IMG/VR virus record: IMGVR_UViG_3300025326_000204
Coordinates: 1 to 23,619 of that record
DNA from: a virus
Reading direction: 5' to 3' (one strand)
DNA: 23,619 bases
This document shows, one piece after another, positions 14,468 through 22,820 of the stretch (within the stretch, counting starts at the first letter, position 1; every line of letters starts with the position of its first letter). Made by a program: the position numbers and the translations under genes. Below the pieces are notes generated by a model, which was not told the origin of the DNA, made no database searches, and worked only from the letters and a program-made list of their open reading frames with translations.

Positions 14468-15915
14468 CCGTTGCCTGCGTTTTATATCAAGGCCAGGACG
14501 TACCCGCACACTCGCTCGGCATTTTTACCCCGGAATGGGTGGACCGGCTTTATCGGGGAATTAAGCGCAACACGACGCGTCCGTTCAGGTTCGTGTGTTT
14601 CGTTGACCGAGAATATGAATTCAAGGAGCCGATTGAGTCGATCCCGCTGAAATTACCTTATCGGAACATGTTCTCACTGCTGGAACCGTTCAGTGAGGAT
14701 TTGGGCCAGGTACTTTTCATGGGGCTCGACACCATCATTACGGGCAACATAGATCACCTGATGGACTATCGCGGGCCGTTCGCGATGCTGAAAGACCCGT
14801 GGTTTGATCGGCCCTGCTCTGGCGTGATGATGTTTCCGCATACGCCGGAAATCTGGGATAACTTCGTCGCGAAGCACGCGCAGGCGGCGCGGGATGCGAC
14901 CATGTTCGGTCTGCCGTCCGACATGATTTATCTAGCCACCGTTCCGCACGTGTTGCTGGACGACCTCGGGCTGGCAAAAGGGATTTACAGTTACAAAGCC
15001 CATATCAAGCCAGATCCGGCGCTGCTCGAAAAGTCGTGCATCGTCTACTTCCACGGCAAGGAAAAGCCGCACGAGCTGCCGGAATGTGGGTGGGTAACTG
15101 AGCATTGGGGACCGCCTGTCGCGGCTCCGGTGCGCTGGATTGAGGCGTTAAATAATGATCGACGCGTCATGCTCGATCAGTTTCGTGAAAATCTGAAGCG
15201 GCCGCTTCCCTGGTTCGAGGGCCGGCCTGCGCATACCAAGCCGCTACTGTTGGTCGGTGGCGGCCCGAGCTTGCAGGACACGCTTCCAAAACTGCGTTTT
15301 CACCATAAACGCGGTGAGATTTGGGCGCTGAACAACACGCACGACTGGCTTATTGCGCGCGGGATTATTCCCGACGTGCATGTAATGCTCGACAGCCGGC
15401 GGGAAAACGTCGAGTTCGTGCGGAATCCCAGGAAGGGCATACGTTATCTCATTTCGGCGTTTTGCCATCCCGACGTGTTTGATGCCTTGGAAGGTTACGA
15501 CGTAACGCTGTGGATGTCCAACATGGACGGCACGATAGATATGGTCAAGGGCATCACGCACAAGCCCGTAATTCTGGTGGGTGGCGGCGCTTCGGTAGGC
15601 ATGAAGGCGATGTTCCTGGCCCACATTGACGGCTTCAGGACATTTCATTTTTTCGGGTTCGACTCTTCCTATCGCGGGGGGGCGAACCACGCGTACCGGC
15701 AAGCCCTGAACGACCAGGAGAGCCGAGCCGAAATCGTGGCCGCCGGGCGCACGTTCAGCTGCGCGCCCTGGATGGCGAAGCAGGCGATGGAGTTTCAATC
15801 TCAGGCCCGAGAGCTTATGCGGTTGGGCTGTCGCCTTTATGTACATGGGGACGGGCTCATCCCTTGGATTATGGAGACGTGGAATGAACGACGACGACGC
15901 GAAGCTGTGGGTTAA
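14458..15915 (+). CDS. two-domain protein: GT-A glycosyltransferase fused to Maf/DUF115-like domain
   Basis: About 485 residues in two domains. Residues 1-250 look like a GT-A enzyme: strand VTVACVLYQG, TPEWVDRLYRGIKR, and FMGLDTIITG (87-96) with D91 at the metal-binding acidic site, in GLDT rather than DxD form. Residues about 263-485 match Maf/DUF115 (MptE-like): LLLVGGGPSLQD (GGGPSL at 267-272), IWALNNTHDWLIARG, IPDVHVMLDSR and LVGGGASVGMKAM. Maf proteins add nonulosonic acids to flagellin Ser/Thr in some bacteria. GTG 14458 gives a natural N-terminus and a 10-base overlap; ATG 14395 or 14416 would overlap more. The 3' end overlaps the next gene by 32 bases. Confidence 0.78.
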   Translation: MSVTVACVLYQGQDVPAHSLGIFTPEWVDRLYRGIKRNTTRPFRFVCFVDREYEFKEPIESIPLKLPYRNMFSLLEPFSEDLGQVLFMGLDTIITGNIDHLMDYRGPFAMLKDPWFDRPCSGVMMFPHTPEIWDNFVAKHAQAARDATMFGLPSDMIYLATVPHVLLDDLGLAKGIYSYKAHIKPDPALLEKSCIVYFHGKEKPHELPECGWVTEHWGPPVAAPVRWIEALNNDRRVMLDQFRENLKRPLPWFEGRPAHTKPLLLVGGGPSLQDTLPKLRFHHKRGEIWALNNTHDWLIARGIIPDVHVMLDSRRENVEFVRNPRKGIRYLISAFCHPDVFDALEGYDVTLWMSNMDGTIDMVKGITHKPVILVGGGASVGMKAMFLAHIDGFRTFHFFGFDSSYRGGANHAYRQALNDQESRAEIVAAGRTFSCAPWMAKQAMEFQSQARELMRLGCRLYVHGDGLIPWIMETWNERRRREAVG

Positions 15916-16402
15916 ATTCCTGAAGCGGGCGGTGCACTTGAAGGCCCGGAGCGAGAGGGAGGGTCGGCAAATATACGAAGACCGGGAGTTTATCTCGATT
16001 GTGGTTCCGGGTTCGGCGGATGAAATCGTTCGCGAGATCCGAGAGGAAGATAAAGTCCGGTTTGCCGCGCAGTGGAATCGTTACTTGCTGAACCAAGAGC
16101 AGGTAATGGACGGCACCCCCATTGATGAATGGCCAGCGCTGACAGCCTCTCAACGAGAGGAATTGAAGTATCTCAAGGTGTTCACCGTGGAGCAAATCGC
16201 GGGGCTGTCGGACGCGCAGTGTCAGAAGCTAGGCGCGGGCTATATGTCGCTGCGGGTGAAGGCTGGTGCGTTTCTCGATTTGGCGAGGGATACAGCAGCG
16301 GTCCAGCGTTATGCGGCCGAGAATGCGGAGCTGCGGGCAGAGATTGAAGCCCTCAAGGAAGCGGTCGCCGAGATGAAGAAGAAGGGCAGTAGGGCGGCAT
16401 GA
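15884..16402 (+). CDS. conserved phage protein with C-terminal coiled coil
   Basis: A 172-residue charged protein. GGAG (15873-15876) lies seven bases before ATG 15884, inside the end of the Maf-like gene. The N-terminal region reads DDAKLWVKFLKRAVHLKARS; the middle has QREELKYLKVFTVEQIAGLS; and the C-terminus (about 140-170) is a heptad-like coiled coil (ENAELRAEIEALKEAVAEMK). I recognise the pattern as a conserved podovirus protein found ahead of head-tail adaptor genes, of unknown role. A head-completion or assembly factor would fit. The stop overlaps the adaptor start (ATGA). Confidence 0.75.
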   Translation: MNDDDAKLWVKFLKRAVHLKARSEREGRQIYEDREFISIVVPGSADEIVREIREEDKVRFAAQWNRYLLNQEQVMDGTPIDEWPALTASQREELKYLKVFTVEQIAGLSDAQCQKLGAGYMSLRVKAGAFLDLARDTAAVQRYAAENAELRAEIEALKEAVAEMKKKGSRAA

Positions 16403-17097
16403 CGCTGCTGCAGATCATCCAGCAGGCGTGCCGGGAGCTGGCATTGCCGCTCCCGAATGCCGCCGCGACGGCGACTGAGCAACAGTCCCTGCAGATGTTT
16501 GGCTTGATGAATGCGCTCGGGCAGGAATTGCTAGATCGCCACGATTTCCAGGTTTTAGTTGAAACGCACACGTTTGTCACGGATGCGACCGGCGCTGCGG
16601 CTTTGCCATCGGATTTTCATCGTCCGCTCAATGACACGCAATGGGATCGCAGCAATCGCTGGGGCTTGGTGGGGCCGATGTTGCCGGCCGGCTGGCAATG
16701 GTTGCAATCCTCGCAATTGGCGAGTGTGGGGCCGCGTGTGCGGTTCCGGATACGTGGTGATCAATTCGAGTATTACCCAGGCACGGATACCGGCAATACG
16801 TTTGCCTTCGAGTACATCAAGAACAAGTGGGTCGTGGACGACGACGGCTCGACCGAAAAAGCCGTATTCGAGAATGACAATGATACCTGCGTCTTCCGTG
16901 ACCGGCTCATGGTCAATGGGCTCAAATACAAATTCCTGGCCGCCAAAGGATTTGATACGACGATTGCGGAGCGCGATTTCGAGCTGCAAATAGAGGCGCA
17001 GGCGGGCGACGGTGGGGCTCCTACGTTGTCGCTATCTGGCCCGGAGCCGTCGCATTTGATTGATTTGAGCAACGTGCCAGATAGTGGCTATGGCTAA
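16399..17097 (+). CDS. head-tail adaptor (T7 gp11-like tail tubular A)
   Basis: A 232-residue protein in the T7 gp11 position, between head genes and the nozzle gene. It begins MTLLQIIQQACRELALPLPN, the usual opening of this adaptor family. The helical N-terminal half (QMFGLMNALGQELLDRHDFQ) is followed by beta strands (RFRIRGDQFEYYPG, FAFEYIKNKWV) and a helical end (LKYKFLAAKGFDTTIAERDF). Such adaptors form a 12-fold ring under the portal. The start overlaps the previous stop (ATGA) and its end overlaps the nozzle gene by 8 bases. Confidence 0.83.
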   Translation: MTLLQIIQQACRELALPLPNAAATATEQQSLQMFGLMNALGQELLDRHDFQVLVETHTFVTDATGAAALPSDFHRPLNDTQWDRSNRWGLVGPMLPAGWQWLQSSQLASVGPRVRFRIRGDQFEYYPGTDTGNTFAFEYIKNKWVVDDDGSTEKAVFENDNDTCVFRDRLMVNGLKYKFLAAKGFDTTIAERDFELQIEAQAGDGGAPTLSLSGPEPSHLIDLSNVPDSGYG

Positions 17098-18619
17098 CAA
17101 GCCAACTGCCAAAACTATTTCCATTGCCGCGCCGGTTGGCGGGTGGAATGCACGTGATCCAATCGCCGCGATGGACGAATTGGACGCGCCGGTGATGGAC
17201 AACATGTTCCCGTCCACGACCGATGTGCAGTTGCGTAAGGGCTATTCGGTGCATGCGACCGGCCTGCCCGACATCGTGGAAACTCTCATGGTGTATTCCA
17301 CGTTCACTGGAGAAACGTTATTTGCGGCGTCGTCGGGTGCCGTTTACAACGCCACTGCGGTAACCGCAGTGGGCACGGCGGCAATCACCGGGCTGACCAA
17401 CGTGCAAATTCAGTACGCGAATTTTACCGACACGACTGGCAACCAATATCTGCATTGCGTCAACGGCGCGGACGCGATGCGGGTCTACAACGGGACGGCG
17501 TGGGTCACGGTTTCGGCCTCGAGCAGTCCGGGGCTGACCGGCGTATCCGGTAGCGACATCATTAATATCGGGATTCACGTCAATCGGTTGTGGCTGGTCA
17601 AGAAAAGCACCTTATCCGCCTACTATCTACCGTCCGGTGCGGCCGGCGGGGCGGCGACAGAATTCGACTTAGGGCCGGTCTTCAAGCTCGGCGGCAAATT
17701 GATGACGATGGGCTCATGGACCATCGATGCCGGAGAGGGCATGGATGATCATGCGGTATTCATTACCGACAAAGGCGAGGTGGCGGTTTACAAGGGCATT
17801 GATCCATCGAGCGCCAGTACGTGGGTCAAGGTCGGCACCTACCGTATTGCGCCACCCATCGGTTATCGCTGCCTGGTGAAGTATGCCGGCGACCTGATTG
17901 TGATTACGACGGACGGCTTCTACCCGCTCTCTAAAGCCCTCCTGAGTGACCGCACAAATACCGCAATCGCGCTCTCTGACAAAATCCGCGACGCGGTGAA
18001 ACAGGCCGCAGAGACGAGCAAAGCACAGTTCGGGTGGGAAGCGTTGTTCTATCCCGGCGCGCCGTTCCTGCTGTTCAACATTCCCTTTGCATCAGGCTCT
18101 CACCAGTACGTGATGAACACGCTTACAGGGGCATGGGGCAAGTTCACCGGCTGGGACGCGAACTGTTTCGCGCTATTCGGCAATCAACCGTATTGGGGCG
18201 GCGATACCAAGGTTTACAAGGGTTGGGATACCTATGCCGACGATGGCGCCAATATCACGGCCAATGTGTTGCAGGCGTATCAATATTTCAAAGCGCCGGG
18301 ACGCGTGAAGCACTTCAAGATGGCGCGGCCGATCATACTCACCAACGGCGCGCCTGGAATATTGATGGCGATGAACGTCGATTATAACGCGCAGGAGCCA
18401 ACATCGAGCATCACGTTCACCGCATCCACCGCCGGCGTATGGGATTCCGGCCTATGGGATAGCGCGACGTGGGGGGGTGACCCATCCATCAAGCGCGACT
18501 GGCAGACACTCGGGGCGGTCGGCACGGCCGGCGGGCTGCGACTCAAAACCGTGTCACGGGGCGTGCAAATCCGCTGGCAAGCGACTGATGTCGTCTTTGA
18601 GGTGGGGGGAGTGATTTAG
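17090..18619 (+). CDS. tail nozzle / stabilisation protein (T7 gp12 / P22 gp10-like)
   Basis: A 509-residue beta-rich protein right after the adaptor. The opening PVGGWNARDPIAAMDELDAP is the hallmark of podovirus tail-tube/stabilisation proteins. Repeated short strand blocks follow, consistent with a beta-propeller (TLMVYSTFTGETLFAAS, RLWLVKKSTLSAYYLPSG, GDLIVITTDGFYPLSKAL). The end holds WDSGLWDSATWGG and KTVSRGVQIRWQ. It likely forms the hexameric nozzle that closes the tail tip. ATG 17090 is preferred to GTG 17084; neither has a strong Shine-Dalgarno site, so coupling to the upstream gene is likely. Confidence 0.85.
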   Translation: MANKPTAKTISIAAPVGGWNARDPIAAMDELDAPVMDNMFPSTTDVQLRKGYSVHATGLPDIVETLMVYSTFTGETLFAASSGAVYNATAVTAVGTAAITGLTNVQIQYANFTDTTGNQYLHCVNGADAMRVYNGTAWVTVSASSSPGLTGVSGSDIINIGIHVNRLWLVKKSTLSAYYLPSGAAGGAATEFDLGPVFKLGGKLMTMGSWTIDAGEGMDDHAVFITDKGEVAVYKGIDPSSASTWVKVGTYRIAPPIGYRCLVKYAGDLIVITTDGFYPLSKALLSDRTNTAIALSDKIRDAVKQAAETSKAQFGWEALFYPGAPFLLFNIPFASGSHQYVMNTLTGAWGKFTGWDANCFALFGNQPYWGGDTKVYKGWDTYADDGANITANVLQAYQYFKAPGRVKHFKMARPIILTNGAPGILMAMNVDYNAQEPTSSITFTASTAGVWDSGLWDSATWGGDPSIKRDWQTLGAVGTAGGLRLKTVSRGVQIRWQATDVVFEVGGVI

Positions 18620-18628
18620 GGCGGCATT

Positions 18629-19045
18629 ATGATCGTCATTGGCCCCGGGGTCGTCGAATGGGTCGCGAACCGCACTCGTGATCACGGCTTCGGGGCGGCG
18701 ATCGGGATTGGCTGGGAAAAGAACGGGGCTCTAATCGCTGGCGTCGTGTTCAACGAATACAACGGCGCCAATATCTGTATGCACGTCGCCTCTGACGGGT
18801 CCAAAAAATGGATGGCCCGCGAATACCTGTGGACGTGTTTTGACTATCCCTTCAATCAAGCCAAGGTCCAGCGGATTACGGGCTTGGTGGGCGAGGGGAA
18901 CATGAACGCGAGGAGCTTTGACGAGCATATCGGCTTCAGGCTGGAAACCCGGCTGCGAGGCGCACATCCGACGGGTGACCTGTTGGTTTACTGCATGTGG
19001 CGCGATGACTGCAAATGGCTGAGGTTGAAAGATGAGAGGCTTTAA
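18629..19045 (+). CDS. GNAT-like protein in the T7 gp13 position
   Basis: A 138-residue protein with GNAT-fold features: strand GALIAGVVFNEYNGANICMH, helix MAREYLWTCFDYPFNQAK, then VQRITGLVGEGNMNARSFDE and HIGFRLETRLRGA, as in the acetyl-CoA-binding half of RimJ/RimL-type acetyltransferases. It lies just after the nozzle gene and before ejection proteins, where T7 has gp13, itself a 138-residue GNAT-like internal virion protein. It may be an active enzyme or a virion assembly factor; the sequence does not decide. GGGCGG precedes the ATG at 18629. It overlaps the next gene by 14 bases. Confidence 0.72.
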   Translation: MIVIGPGVVEWVANRTRDHGFGAAIGIGWEKNGALIAGVVFNEYNGANICMHVASDGSKKWMAREYLWTCFDYPFNQAKVQRITGLVGEGNMNARSFDEHIGFRLETRLRGAHPTGDLLVYCMWRDDCKWLRLKDERL

Positions 19046-20045
19046 GACCCGTTCCCGCTGGCTGGGCGTGTATTTCAAGGATTCTCCTGACCCTCCTCCG
19101 CCGCCTGACTACGTCGGGGCGGCGGTAGCTCAGGGCTCTGCGAATGCCGATGCCGCGCGGCTCACGGCGCGGATGAACCGCCCTGACGAATATACCCCGT
19201 TGGGCTCCCGGACGTGGCAGGACTTGGGCGGGGATCGCATGGCCTCGCGCATCAACCTGACGCCGGCCGGGCAGAACCTCTACAACCAGAACGAGCGCAT
19301 TTCGACCGGGCTTGGAGGGGCAGCGGAAAACGCCCTGGGGCGGGTGCAGGATACGTTCTCGCAGCCGTTCGGTGCTTCGTTCGACCGGAATGCTTATGCC
19401 GATGCCCTGATGGGGCGGGCGGAGCGGAAGTTCGGCCAGGACGAGGAAGCCATGCGCTCCCGCCTGATGGCTGGCGGAATCAATCCCGGGACTGAGGCAT
19501 GGTCGCGGGAGTACGACCAGTTCAATCAGGCCAAGAACGACGCGCGGATGCAGGCCGATATTCGTGCCGGGGATGAGATGTCGTCCGAGCTGCAGCGCCA
19601 GGCATATCAACGGAATATCCCGCTGTCGGAACTCAATGCGCTCCGAACGGGCGCGCAGCCGAACATGCCGCAGTTTCAAGCCTATGGCGGCTCAGGCCCG
19701 GTCCAGCCCGCTCCGATCATGCAGGGCGCCCAAGCACAGTACGGGGCGGGGATGGATGCCTATAACGCCCAGGCTGCGATGTACGGTAATCAGATGGATG
19801 GCCTGTTTGGGTTGGGCTCCGCTGCGATTTCCGCCGCGCCGTTTATTCCCGGGTTCTCCGACCGCAGGCTCAAGACCGACATCGAGGCCCTGCCGTTGAC
19901 CTTCGGCGGCTTCCCGCTTTATCGGTTTACCTACGTGTGGGGCGAGCCCTCGGTGGGCGTGATGGCCGATGAAGTGATGGCCGTCAAACCCGAGGCGGTG
20001 CAGTTCGTGAACGGCTATGCCGTGGTGAATTACGGAGCCCTCTGA
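19032..20045 (+). CDS. internal/ejection-type protein with short C-terminal S74-like domain
   Basis: A 337-residue protein. The N-terminus has a proline run (DSPDPPPPPDYVGAA) typical of podovirus proteins next to ejection genes. The middle is helical and Gln/Ala/Met-rich. The last 62 residues start with FSDRRLKTDI, the signature of the S74 intramolecular chaperone, where cleavage occurs between Ser and Asp (here S276-D277), and end in GVMADEV and YAVVNYGAL. The usual S74 domain is about 100 residues or longer, so this is a short form. GAGG upstream supports ATG 19032. T7 gp14 is the positional counterpart. Confidence 0.7.
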   Translation: MRGFKTRSRWLGVYFKDSPDPPPPPDYVGAAVAQGSANADAARLTARMNRPDEYTPLGSRTWQDLGGDRMASRINLTPAGQNLYNQNERISTGLGGAAENALGRVQDTFSQPFGASFDRNAYADALMGRAERKFGQDEEAMRSRLMAGGINPGTEAWSREYDQFNQAKNDARMQADIRAGDEMSSELQRQAYQRNIPLSELNALRTGAQPNMPQFQAYGGSGPVQPAPIMQGAQAQYGAGMDAYNAQAAMYGNQMDGLFGLGSAAISAAPFIPGFSDRRLKTDIEALPLTFGGFPLYRFTYVWGEPSVGVMADEVMAVKPEAVQFVNGYAVVNYGAL

Positions 20046-21238
20046 TGCCGAACATCTCGTTTACGAGCCCCTACGATACGCAGCAGGCCGAGCTGGAACG
20101 AAGGGCGGCCTACGCCCAGGCTCTACAGCAGCAGGGCATGGAGTCGCCCCAAGGCCAGATGGCCGGCCGAATGTACGTGCCGCCCTCGCCGCTTCAGGGC
20201 CTGGCGAAAATGCTGCAGGCGGGAGTTGGGGCGTACGGCGCGAAGCAGACGGCGGACAAGCAGACGACGCTGGCGACCGAGCGGCAGCAGAAGATGGTTG
20301 AGGCCCTGAAAGGCTACGGCACGTCAGGGAATGCCGGCGCGCTGCTGGAAAACCCGGACACTGCCGGCTATGGCGTGCAGGGGATGATGTCCGAGCGCCA
20401 GGCGCAGATGGCGGCCCAGCTTGCCGCAGACAAGGCGAGCGAGGATCGGCGGTGGCGCGCTGAGATGGAGGCGGACAAGCAGAAGTTCCAGGCCGAGCAG
20501 AACGACCTGAACCGCGAAACCAGAATGCAGGCGGCGCAGATGGGCGGCGGCGGGACTCCGTATTACCTGTTCCTCCCGGGCGCCAATGGCTACCTCGTGG
20601 GGAACGCGCGGACGGGGCAGATTGAACCCGGCATGGTTGGCGGGCAGCGAGCGATTCCGGGCTCGCTTGATCCCGCGTTGCAGGGCGCGTTGGCCGGCGC
20701 CAAGGCCGGCGGCAAGGTGGAAGGCGAATCCGCGGCTCAGGCCGTCGTGAACCTGCCCAAGATTGTGGCCGGCGCGGACCAGACCACCGGGCTGGTCAAC
20801 CAAATCCTCCAGCACCCGGGGCTTCCCGATGCGGTCGGAATGAAAGGCGCTGCGATGGGTTTCGGGTTGTCCAATTCGGCCGTCCCCGGGACTGCGGCAG
20901 CGGACTTCAATGCCAAGCTCGGCCAGTTGACGGGCAAGCAGTTCCTTGAGGCTTTCGAGTCTCTGAAGGGCGGTGGGCAGATTACCGAAGTTGAAGGCAC
21001 GAAAGCCACAAACGCCATTGCCGCGATGCAGACCTCGCAGAGTGAGGAACAGTTTAAGCGGTCCGCGCAGGAGTTTTTGGAAGTGATCGAAGCGGCCAAG
21101 CGGCGAGCGATTGCCAAAGCGCAGGGGCAGGGTTCGGGGGCGACGGGGACTTTTGATGAGCCTGCCCCTGTTTCCGAGGGCTTGTCGCCCGAGGAAGCGG
21201 CCGAGCTGGCTGACCTTCGGAAGCGGTTTGGACGATGA
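20045..21238 (+). CDS. ejection/internal virion protein (probable)
   Basis: A 397-residue Ala/Gln/Gly-rich protein, coupled to its neighbours (TGATG before, ATGA after). Residues about 115-170 form a charged helix (DKASEDRRWRAEMEADKQKF). The C-terminal part carries GLVNQILQHPGLPDAVG and TGKQFLEAFESLKGGGQITE, a pattern I know from phage internal or injection proteins, followed by EVEGTKATNAIAAM. By position it matches T7 gp15 or the P22 ejection proteins, which leave the virion with the DNA and help build a channel across the envelope. No enzymatic motif is visible. Confidence 0.7.
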   Translation: MPNISFTSPYDTQQAELERRAAYAQALQQQGMESPQGQMAGRMYVPPSPLQGLAKMLQAGVGAYGAKQTADKQTTLATERQQKMVEALKGYGTSGNAGALLENPDTAGYGVQGMMSERQAQMAAQLAADKASEDRRWRAEMEADKQKFQAEQNDLNRETRMQAAQMGGGGTPYYLFLPGANGYLVGNARTGQIEPGMVGGQRAIPGSLDPALQGALAGAKAGGKVEGESAAQAVVNLPKIVAGADQTTGLVNQILQHPGLPDAVGMKGAAMGFGLSNSAVPGTAAADFNAKLGQLTGKQFLEAFESLKGGGQITEVEGTKATNAIAAMQTSQSEEQFKRSAQEFLEVIEAAKRRAIAKAQGQGSGATGTFDEPAPVSEGLSPEEAAELADLRKRFGR

Positions 21239-22686
21239 GTGATCGGGAAGAGCTTCAGGCACTACGCCGCTTGGCGGAGCTTGAGGCGAAAGCCGGGGAT
21301 AAACCTCAAACCATCGGCCATTTGCAAGGCCTCTTACGCCAGTACGCGCATACGGCTGCGTTCGGTTTCGATGATGAGCTAGCCGGCGCCGCATCGGCGG
21401 CCACGGGCGGCGAGTACAAGAGCGCCCGCGATGCGTATCTGAGCGAGCGCGAGCGGTACGCAGACGAAAATCCGGGCAAGAGCTTAGCCGCTGGTATTGC
21501 TGGCGCCCTTGCTCCGGGTGGGGCGGTCGCCAAGGGCGTTATGAGGGGCGCTGCGGCGCTGCCGACGTGGGCGCAGACGGCCACCATTGGCGGGATCACT
21601 GGCGGCGCCCAGGGCGCCGGGGACGCGGACGACGGCGACCGGGCAGCAGGAGCATTGACCGGGGGCGTATTCGGCGCGGCGACGGGCGCGGCCCTTCCTG
21701 CTGTGATCAAAGGAGCGGGGAACGCGTATCGCAGCGTGGTCGGTGTGGATGACGTGATGCCCTCCGCCCCGTCCTTAAAGGAAGCAGCGACGCGCGGCTA
21801 TGAACAGGCCCGGAACATGGGCCTGGAAGTGAAGCCCGAGGCGATCCAGGGCGCGGCCGGCAGGATTCGGCAGACGCTATCCGATGCCGGGTACCGCGAC
21901 TACCTGGCGCCCAAGACATTTCGCGCGCTGTCCGAGATGGAGACTGCGCAGACCGGGACGATTGCTGACCTTGAGGGGATTCGGCGGCTGTTGAGCAAGG
22001 CGGGCGGTGATCTCGCGGAGCGAGATGCCGTGCGGGTCGCCATCGGCCAGCTCGATGACTTCGCGCACACCATTTCGCCCGACGACGTGTTGAGCGGCGA
22101 TGCTGGCGCAGCAACCAAGGTATTGGGCGAGGCGCGCGCGAATTACGCCGCGTCGAAGCGGGCTGAATTGATCGCAGAGGCATTGCGAAAGGCGGAGCTT
22201 CAAGCAAGCTCTGCGGGCTCTGGCTCGAACATCGATAACGCCATTCGGCAGCAAATCAAATCGCTGCTGAATAACCCCAAGAAAGTGCGCGGGTTCTCTG
22301 CTGAAGAACTGGCGCAAATGCGAACGGTCGTCGAAGGCTCGAAGCTCGGCAATGCAGCCCGCCTTGTCGGGAAGTTCGCGCCTACGGGGGTCGTTTCAGG
22401 CGCTCTGTCGGGCGGTGCTGGCTTGGCTGTGGGCGGTCCAGTCGGGGCAGTTGCTTTGCCGGCGGCTGGCCTTGCGGGCAAGGCCATAGGTGACGCCACG
22501 ACCCGGCGGCTAGCGGAGACTCTTAGTCAGACGGTACGCAGCCGCGCCCCGGCGGCGGCCGGGATTCAGTTACCCGGACTTCCCGCCCTCTCCCCTAAAA
22601 CCCAGGCGCTAATCGCGGCCCTGATGGGGCAGGGCGAAGGCGGCCTGTATCAGAAATCAATCCAACGGCCGTACACGGCACGGTGA
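21235..22686 (+). CDS. ejection protein with glycine-zipper hydrophobic segments
   Basis: A 483-residue protein, third of the internal-protein set. Two Gly/Ala-rich hydrophobic regions stand out: about 81-165 (AAGIAGALAPGGAVAKGVMR, ATIGGITGGAQGAG, GGVFGAATGAALPAVI) and about 385-420 (SGALSGGAGLAVGGPVGAVA). Their GxxxG-like spacing suits insertion into a membrane after ejection. Between them is a helical, charged middle. It replaces T7 gp16 by position but is much smaller and shows no lytic transglycosylase motif. The ATGA start is coupled upstream. The 3' end overlaps a reverse-strand membrane-protein gene. Confidence 0.72.
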   Translation: MSDREELQALRRLAELEAKAGDKPQTIGHLQGLLRQYAHTAAFGFDDELAGAASAATGGEYKSARDAYLSERERYADENPGKSLAAGIAGALAPGGAVAKGVMRGAAALPTWAQTATIGGITGGAQGAGDADDGDRAAGALTGGVFGAATGAALPAVIKGAGNAYRSVVGVDDVMPSAPSLKEAATRGYEQARNMGLEVKPEAIQGAAGRIRQTLSDAGYRDYLAPKTFRALSEMETAQTGTIADLEGIRRLLSKAGGDLAERDAVRVAIGQLDDFAHTISPDDVLSGDAGAATKVLGEARANYAASKRAELIAEALRKAELQASSAGSGSNIDNAIRQQIKSLLNNPKKVRGFSAEELAQMRTVVEGSKLGNAARLVGKFAPTGVVSGALSGGAGLAVGGPVGAVALPAAGLAGKAIGDATTRRLAETLSQTVRSRAPAAAGIQLPGLPALSPKTQALIAALMGQGEGGLYQKSIQRPYTAR

Positions 22687-22820
22687 GCGAATTGCATTAT
22701 CGCGACGCCGGATAAAACGCCCAGGTCGAACTGCCAGCCGGCTTCCTTCATCCCAATGATGAAGCCGATTGTGACGGCCGCGACAAAAAACAATCCGAAG
22801 ATTTTTTGAAGTGCAGTCAT
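22650..22820 (-). CDS. reverse-strand small two-TM protein, holin candidate
   Basis: A 56-residue protein read from 22820 down. It has two hydrophobic stretches, about 7-24 (IFGLFFVAAVTIGFIIGM) and about 31-43 (FDLGVLSGVAIMQF), with a short charged loop (KEAGWQ) and a basic end (HRAVYGRW). The ATG follows GGAGGG after only three bases. It fills the 172-base gap between two plus-strand genes, and it overlaps the ejection gene by 37 bases. Size and layout suit a small holin, but no endolysin is in the window. Caution: the apparent Shine-Dalgarno site is also part of the terminator hairpin, so its support is weaker than it looks. The longer start at 22865 is unlikely. Confidence 0.55.
   Translation of the reverse strand: MTALQKIFGLFFVAAVTIGFIIGMKEAGWQFDLGVLSGVAIMQFAHRAVYGRWIDF

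Noticed and set aside
20324-21394. 356-residue reverse-strand open frame
   Set aside because: Antisense to two ejection genes in GC-rich DNA; composition is Arg/Leu/Pro-rich and no family pattern is visible.
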